Below, piece by piece: positions 4,863 to 7,282 of a stretch of DNA of 7,282 bases. Position 1 is the first letter of the stretch; every line of letters starts with the position of its first letter. A program made the translations under genes and the position numbers. Below the pieces are notes generated by a model, which was given only the letters and a program-made list of their open reading frames with translations, had not been told where the DNA came from and did not search any database. This DNA comes from Burkholderiales bacterium (GTDB lineage: Bacteria; Actinomycetota; Thermoleophilia; Gaiellales; Gaiellaceae): NCBI GenBank assembly GCA_025935595.1, contig JAICUZ010000130.1:1-7282 (forward strand). Reading direction: 5' to 3'.

Positions 4863-4881
4863 CGCCCAGTGCCCGTGGGCG
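4863..4881 (+). other. Small intergenic hairpin inside the operon
   Basis: CGCCCA (4863-4868) pairs with TGGGCG (4876-4881) around a 7-nt loop in the 60-nt gap between the four-TM and two-TM genes. It is too short of T residues for a typical terminator and could mark mRNA processing or partial termination, or be chance at this GC content. Confidence 0.25.
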
Positions 4882-4900
4882 ACGCGTAGTCGCATCGAAC

Positions 4901-4909
4901 GGGAGGAGG
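4901..4909 (+). promoter_or_regulatory. Strong Shine-Dalgarno of the two-TM gene
   Basis: GGGAGGAGG lies 3-6 nt before ATG 4913, depending on the register used. It contrasts with the upstream first genes, which have none, and supports translation of this gene from within a longer mRNA. Confidence 0.85.
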
Positions 4910-4912
4910 ATC

Positions 4913-5185
4913 ATGAACACCACATTCGTCACCGAAGCTGCGCAGCAGCACGACATTCGTGCGCACGCGATCTCGCTGCTCGGGCCGCTCGTCGCGGCGG
5001 CCGGGCTCGTCTGGGCGATCCTGCAGCCGCACCGCATCACGTTGCTGCATCCCCGCGGGCAGGGTTTCTGGTGGCTCGTCGTCGAGCCGCCGCTGTACGT
5101 CGTCGCCGCCGGCATCGTCTTCACGCTCGTCGTCGCCCGGCCGCTACTCGCCGACCTGGAGAGGCACCGTGCAACCACCCGCTGA
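4913..5185 (+). CDS. 90-residue two-TM membrane protein of unknown function
   Basis: The order is a polar N-terminus with His13 and His18, TM1 about 19-38 (AISLLGPLVAAAGLVWAILQ), a short loop PHRITLLHPRGQG with His40 and His46, and TM2 about 52-76 (FWWLVVEPPLYVVAAGIVFT...). It ends with a charged tail, ADLERHRATTR. A Pro-Pro pair (59-60) with Glu58 lies inside TM2, which is unusual and suggests a kinked helix with a buried acidic group. The strong Shine-Dalgarno fixes the start. The gene overlaps the next one by 17 nt. The family is not recognised; its size and position suggest a small subunit of a complex with the following His-rich protein. Confidence 0.85.
   Translation: MNTTFVTEAAQQHDIRAHAISLLGPLVAAAGLVWAILQPHRITLLHPRGQGFWWLVVEPPLYVVAAGIVFTLVVARPLLADLERHRATTR
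5158..5164 (+). promoter_or_regulatory. Shine-Dalgarno supporting the GTG start at 5169
   Basis: GGAGAGG lies inside the end of the two-TM gene and 4 nt before GTG 5169. The alternative ATG at 5187 has no such site, so the upstream GTG is preferred. Confidence 0.65.
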
Positions 5186-5753
5186 GATGGTCCACTGGCT
5201 CTTCGCCGTCGGGATCCTCTTCGTCGGGCTCTGCCTGTTCGCGGAGGCGCTCGCCGGACGCGAGGTCTGGCACATGCGCCACTGGCGGAAGTACCTGTGG
5301 CCTGCGCTCACGTTTGTCCTCGGCCTCTTCTTGTGGCCGGTGATGGCGTTCTTCACCAACTCGGCGATCCACATGTACGCGCACGGCTCGTGGGCCGACG
5401 GGCTCATGCTCGCCGGCGCCGCCGAGCTCGGGCTCGTCCACGGCCGCCTCCACTCCCCTCTGTGGCGGCTGACGTGGCCGCTCGCGTTCGTCATCACCGG
5501 GATCGCGTTCATCGTCCACGAGCAGAACCCGTGGCTCTTCGCACGCTCCGCGTTCCTCCATCACCTGATCGGCTGGACGTTCATCGTCGGTGCGCTCGCG
5601 CCCCTCGCGCTCGCGTTCCGGCCGAGGTCGGCCGCGTTCCAGGCGGCGTTCGCGGCCGTGATCGTCGTCGTCTCGATCCAGCTCTTCGCGGACCGCGACG
5701 TGGCGCCGATCTTCGGTCACCTCTCTCCGCTCGCAGGACAACAGCACCGATGA
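5169..5753 (+). CDS. His-rich six-TM membrane protein of unknown function
   Basis: 194 residues from GTG 5169 (alternative ATG 5187). Membrane segments are about 8-28, 42-62, 75-95, 101-119, 128-149 and 157-174. Histidines cluster at the helix ends: His9, His35 and His38 (WHMRHW), His68 and His72 (HMYAH), His91 and His95 (HGRLH), His117 (HEQ), and His131-His132 (FLHHLIGW). Glu26, Glu86 and Glu118 lie in or next to helices. Two HxxxH pairs and an HH pair in a polytopic membrane protein are the usual look of haem or transition-metal ligation. The gene overlaps the two-TM gene by 17 nt and the CopC-CopD gene by 4 nt (ATGA), so the three are surely co-translated. I recall similar unnamed proteins in environmental actinobacteria. 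Copper or haem handling is an inference from the histidines and neighbours. Confidence 0.85.
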   Translation: MQPPAEMVHWLFAVGILFVGLCLFAEALAGREVWHMRHWRKYLWPALTFVLGLFLWPVMAFFTNSAIHMYAHGSWADGLMLAGAAELGLVHGRLHSPLWRLTWPLAFVITGIAFIVHEQNPWLFARSAFLHHLIGWTFIVGALAPLALAFRPRSAAFQAAFAAVIVVVSIQLFADRDVAPIFGHLSPLAGQQHR

Positions 5754-7009
5754 GACGCCTCATACTCGTCGCCCTCTCCGCGCTCGTGTTCCCGGCGGTC
5801 GCGTCGGCACACGCCACGCTTCGCTCGACAACCCCGTCGTTCCGGTCAGAGCTCAAGCAGGCGCCGTCGGTGATCCGCCTCCAGTTCGACCAGCAGGTCA
5901 AAGTGCTCCCGGGCTCGATCCGCGTGCTGAACGGCGTCGGCAAGAACTTCGCCCGGCCCGCGCGTGCAAACGGCACCGAGGTGGTCGCGGCCGTGCGCCA
6001 CCTGAAGCTCGGCGCGTACACCGTGCGATGGCAGGCGATCTCGGCCGACTCGCACGTCGTCTCCGGCGTCTGGACGTTCGGTGTGCAAGTCCCGGCGCCC
6101 GCGGTCGAGAACGCGTACGGCGCCGGGGGGCCGACGGCGAAGGAGCACGTCGTGCGCTGGGTCTGGTTCCTCGGGCTCGCGCTGACGATCGGTGCGCTCG
6201 GCCTGCGGCTGATCGTGCTCCGTGGGCTTCGCGTGCCGCGTCCGCTCGAGCGAAGGATCGCGGTTGCGGCAGGCATCGGCGCCCTCGTCACGATCCATGC
6301 GGGCATCGTCGCGTTCTCACTGCGCGCGGAGGACGCGCTCCAGCTGCCGTTCGGGAGATTCCTGTACGGCGACCTCTCGCCGATGGCAAAGACGCGGTTC
6401 GGTTTCGCCTTCGTGACGATGACGCTCGTCTTCGCGCTCGTGCTCGCGCTCGTCTACCTCTCGTGGCTGCTCGACCGTGTCGAGCCGCTCGTGCCTGCGT
6501 TGTTGCTGGCGGTCGTGTTCGCCGGCGGGCTGTCGCTCTCGGGGCACGACGCGGTCGATCCCGGCTCGTCGTGGAAGACCGAGATCGCGGACTGGCTCCA
6601 TCTCTCCGCCGCGTCGCTCTGGATCGGCGCGCTCGCGACGATGGCCCTCCTGCTCTGGACCGGCGCGCCGGACCTGCGCAAGGCCGCCTTCATGCGCTTT
6701 TCACGCCTCGCGACGGTGCTGATCGCCGTCGTGCTCGGAGCAGGCGTCTACCTCGCGATCGTCCGGCTGCCGCACGTGAGCGACCTCTGGGCGACCGGCT
6801 ACGGCCGTGTCCTCCTCGTGAAGATCGGCCTGGTCTCGTTCGCACTCCTGTGGGGGGCGTTCCACCACTTCGTCGTCGCGCCGGCGCTCGAACGCGCCGA
6901 CACGGGCTTCCTCGGTCGGATCGGGCGGAGCCTCGCCGGCGAGAGCATGGTCGGGATGGCCGTCCTCTTGCTTGCCGCGATCCTCGTCGACTCGCGGCCG
7001 CCGACCTAA
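5750..7009 (+). CDS. CopC-CopD fusion protein, copper binding and transport
   Basis: A 419-residue fusion. Residues 1-20 are a signal peptide (MRRLILVALSALVFPAVASA), leaving His21 as the mature N-terminus (HATLRSTTPS), as in CopC. Residues 21-113 are the CopC beta-barrel, ending in YTVRWQAISADSHVVSGVWTFGV. His21, Asp100 and His102 match the Cu(II) site with the amino-terminal His brace. There is no Met in 21-113, so the Cu(I) Met site of two-site CopC proteins is absent. A linker leads to CopD (about 135-415) with eight membrane helices and family signatures SGHDA (264-268), DWLHLSAASLWIGAL (281-295), FSRLA (317-321), YGRVLLVKIGLV (351-362) and HH (372-373). CopC captures extracytoplasmic Cu(II) and CopD is implicated in passing copper inward. 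The fusion is common in actinobacteria and in YcnJ of Bacillus. The ATG overlaps the previous stop (ATGA). No copper regulator is in the window. Confidence 0.93.
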   Translation: MRRLILVALSALVFPAVASAHATLRSTTPSFRSELKQAPSVIRLQFDQQVKVLPGSIRVLNGVGKNFARPARANGTEVVAAVRHLKLGAYTVRWQAISADSHVVSGVWTFGVQVPAPAVENAYGAGGPTAKEHVVRWVWFLGLALTIGALGLRLIVLRGLRVPRPLERRIAVAAGIGALVTIHAGIVAFSLRAEDALQLPFGRFLYGDLSPMAKTRFGFAFVTMTLVFALVLALVYLSWLLDRVEPLVPALLLAVVFAGGLSLSGHDAVDPGSSWKTEIADWLHLSAASLWIGALATMALLLWTGAPDLRKAAFMRFSRLATVLIAVVLGAGVYLAIVRLPHVSDLWATGYGRVLLVKIGLVSFALLWGAFHHFVVAPALERADTGFLGRIGRSLAGESMVGMAVLLLAAILVDSRPPT

Positions 7010-7018
7010 CCAATCGAG

Positions 7019-7068
7019 AGCAGCGCCGTCGCATAGCTTGAAATGAAGCTACTTGCGGCGGCGCTGCT
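7019..7068 (+). promoter_or_regulatory. Strong nested hairpin with the next start codon in its apical loop
   Basis: Outer stem: 7019-7032 (AGCAGCGCCGTCGC) with 7055-7068 (GCGGCGGCGCTGCT), 14 pairs including one G-T. Inner stem: TAGCTT (7034-7039) with AAGCTA (7046-7051). The 6-nt loop GAAATG (7040-7045) contains ATG 7043-7045. It begins 10 nt after the copCD stop, where a terminator would be expected, but no T-run follows. It could end the operon transcript or control translation of the next gene. Confidence 0.55.
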
Positions 7069-7282
7069 GACGTTCTTCGCCGGGCCCGCGGCGACGACGC
7101 AGATCGGGAGCCCGACGTTCGGCCTCGCGACCGGCGGCGGCAGCGTCTGGGTCGGCGGGGTCGGGAGCGGCGATCTGATTCGCGTCGATCCGGCGAGCGG
7201 CAAGGTGCTCGCGCGCGTCACCGTCGGCGCCCGCGTCTTCAGTCTCGCGGCCGCGCCGGGCGTGATCTGGGCGGTCGACAAC
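7043..7282 (+). CDS. Secreted beta-propeller-like protein (YVTN/YncE type), 3' end outside the window
   Basis: The first 80 residues are visible and the frame is still open at the right edge. MKLLAAALLTFFAGPAATT is a short signal peptide, so the product should be exported. After it come two blade-like units: FGLATGGGSVWVGGVGSG DLIRVDPASGKVLARVTVG, then VFSLAAAPGVIWAVDN. The pattern 'gla.g.gsvWv....g.l.rvDp.tgkv.a.v.vG' is typical of beta-propeller repeats (YVTN, YncE, SMP-30-like). These usually act as extracytoplasmic binding or scaffold proteins; enzymatic function cannot be judged from two blades. The ATG is 33 nt after the CopC-CopD stop, has no Shine-Dalgarno and lies in the loop of the hairpin 7019-7068. 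Whether it belongs to the copper operon is open. Confidence 0.82.
   Translation, partial: MKLLAAALLTFFAGPAATTQIGSPTFGLATGGGSVWVGGVGSGDLIRVDPASGKVLARVTVGARVFSLAAAPGVIWAVDN

Noticed and set aside
4115..5050. 311-codon open frame on the minus strand
   Set aside because: It is antisense to the four-TM and two-TM genes, its product is an Arg/Glu/Gly-rich non-globular mix, and the plus-strand genes have coherent membrane segments, a promoter and Shine-Dalgarno sites. It is a high-GC shadow.
5121..5747. 208-codon minus-strand frame opposite the His-rich membrane gene
   Set aside because: The product is almost only Arg, Glu, Asp, Gly and Pro, the usual antisense reading of a high-GC membrane gene.
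5297..5749. Upstream extension of the CopC-CopD frame
   Set aside because: It overlaps the six-TM gene; the signal peptide begins exactly at ATG 5750, which overlaps the preceding stop.
1..7282. CRISPR arrays, insertion sequences, toxin-antitoxin pairs or known defence systems
   Set aside because: No regularly spaced repeats, terminal inverted repeats with a transposase, or recognisable defence proteins were found on reading both strands.

Overview
The window is very GC-rich, uses GTG starts, and its promoters place a TANNNT -10 box only 7-9 nt before start codons that lack a Shine-Dalgarno. Together with several small proteins that resemble environmental actinobacterial families, this suggests a high-GC actinobacterium, perhaps class Thermoleophilia (Gaiellales/Solirubrobacterales). 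That placement is inference from composition and remembered protein resemblance. No marker gene here fixes the taxon.

Layout. Bases 3-149 hold the 3' end of a gene, probably DNA polymerase III delta'. It is followed by a conserved-looking two-repeat protein of unknown function (165-797), a convergent VOC/glyoxalase-superfamily protein (809-1183, minus) and tRNA-Thr(CGT) (1239-1311). From 1312 to 1477 there is no gene, only a run of predicted hairpins and a palindrome. From 1478 to 3246 lies a patch of very small genes on both strands: a basic 94-aa protein and a 56-aa Gly/Ile-rich membrane protein (minus, adjacent), two convergent beta-rich miniproteins that look related to each other and overlap at their stops (one only 56 aa), a CxC-x4-C protein of 111 aa, a helical 78-aa protein and a possible 21-aa membrane peptide. 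A class I SAM-dependent methyltransferase (3403-4161) follows, preceded by a 16-bp perfect palindrome.

The second half (4193-7009) is a tightly packed plus-strand membrane operon. It holds a four-TM protein, a two-TM protein, a His-rich six-TM protein and a secreted/membrane CopC-CopD fusion. The last three are joined by overlaps (17 nt, then ATGA). CopC binds periplasmic or extracytoplasmic Cu(II), and CopD is the membrane partner implicated in copper import or handling. The three proteins encoded before it are unrecognised and are candidate partners. The window ends inside a secreted beta-propeller-like gene (7043 onward), whose start codon sits in the apical loop of a strong nested hairpin.

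Most notable are the uncharacterised membrane module attached to CopC-CopD, the start-codon-in-loop hairpin, the repeated leaderless promoter architecture, and the paired convergent miniproteins. No CRISPR array, insertion sequence, integrase or phage gene was seen.
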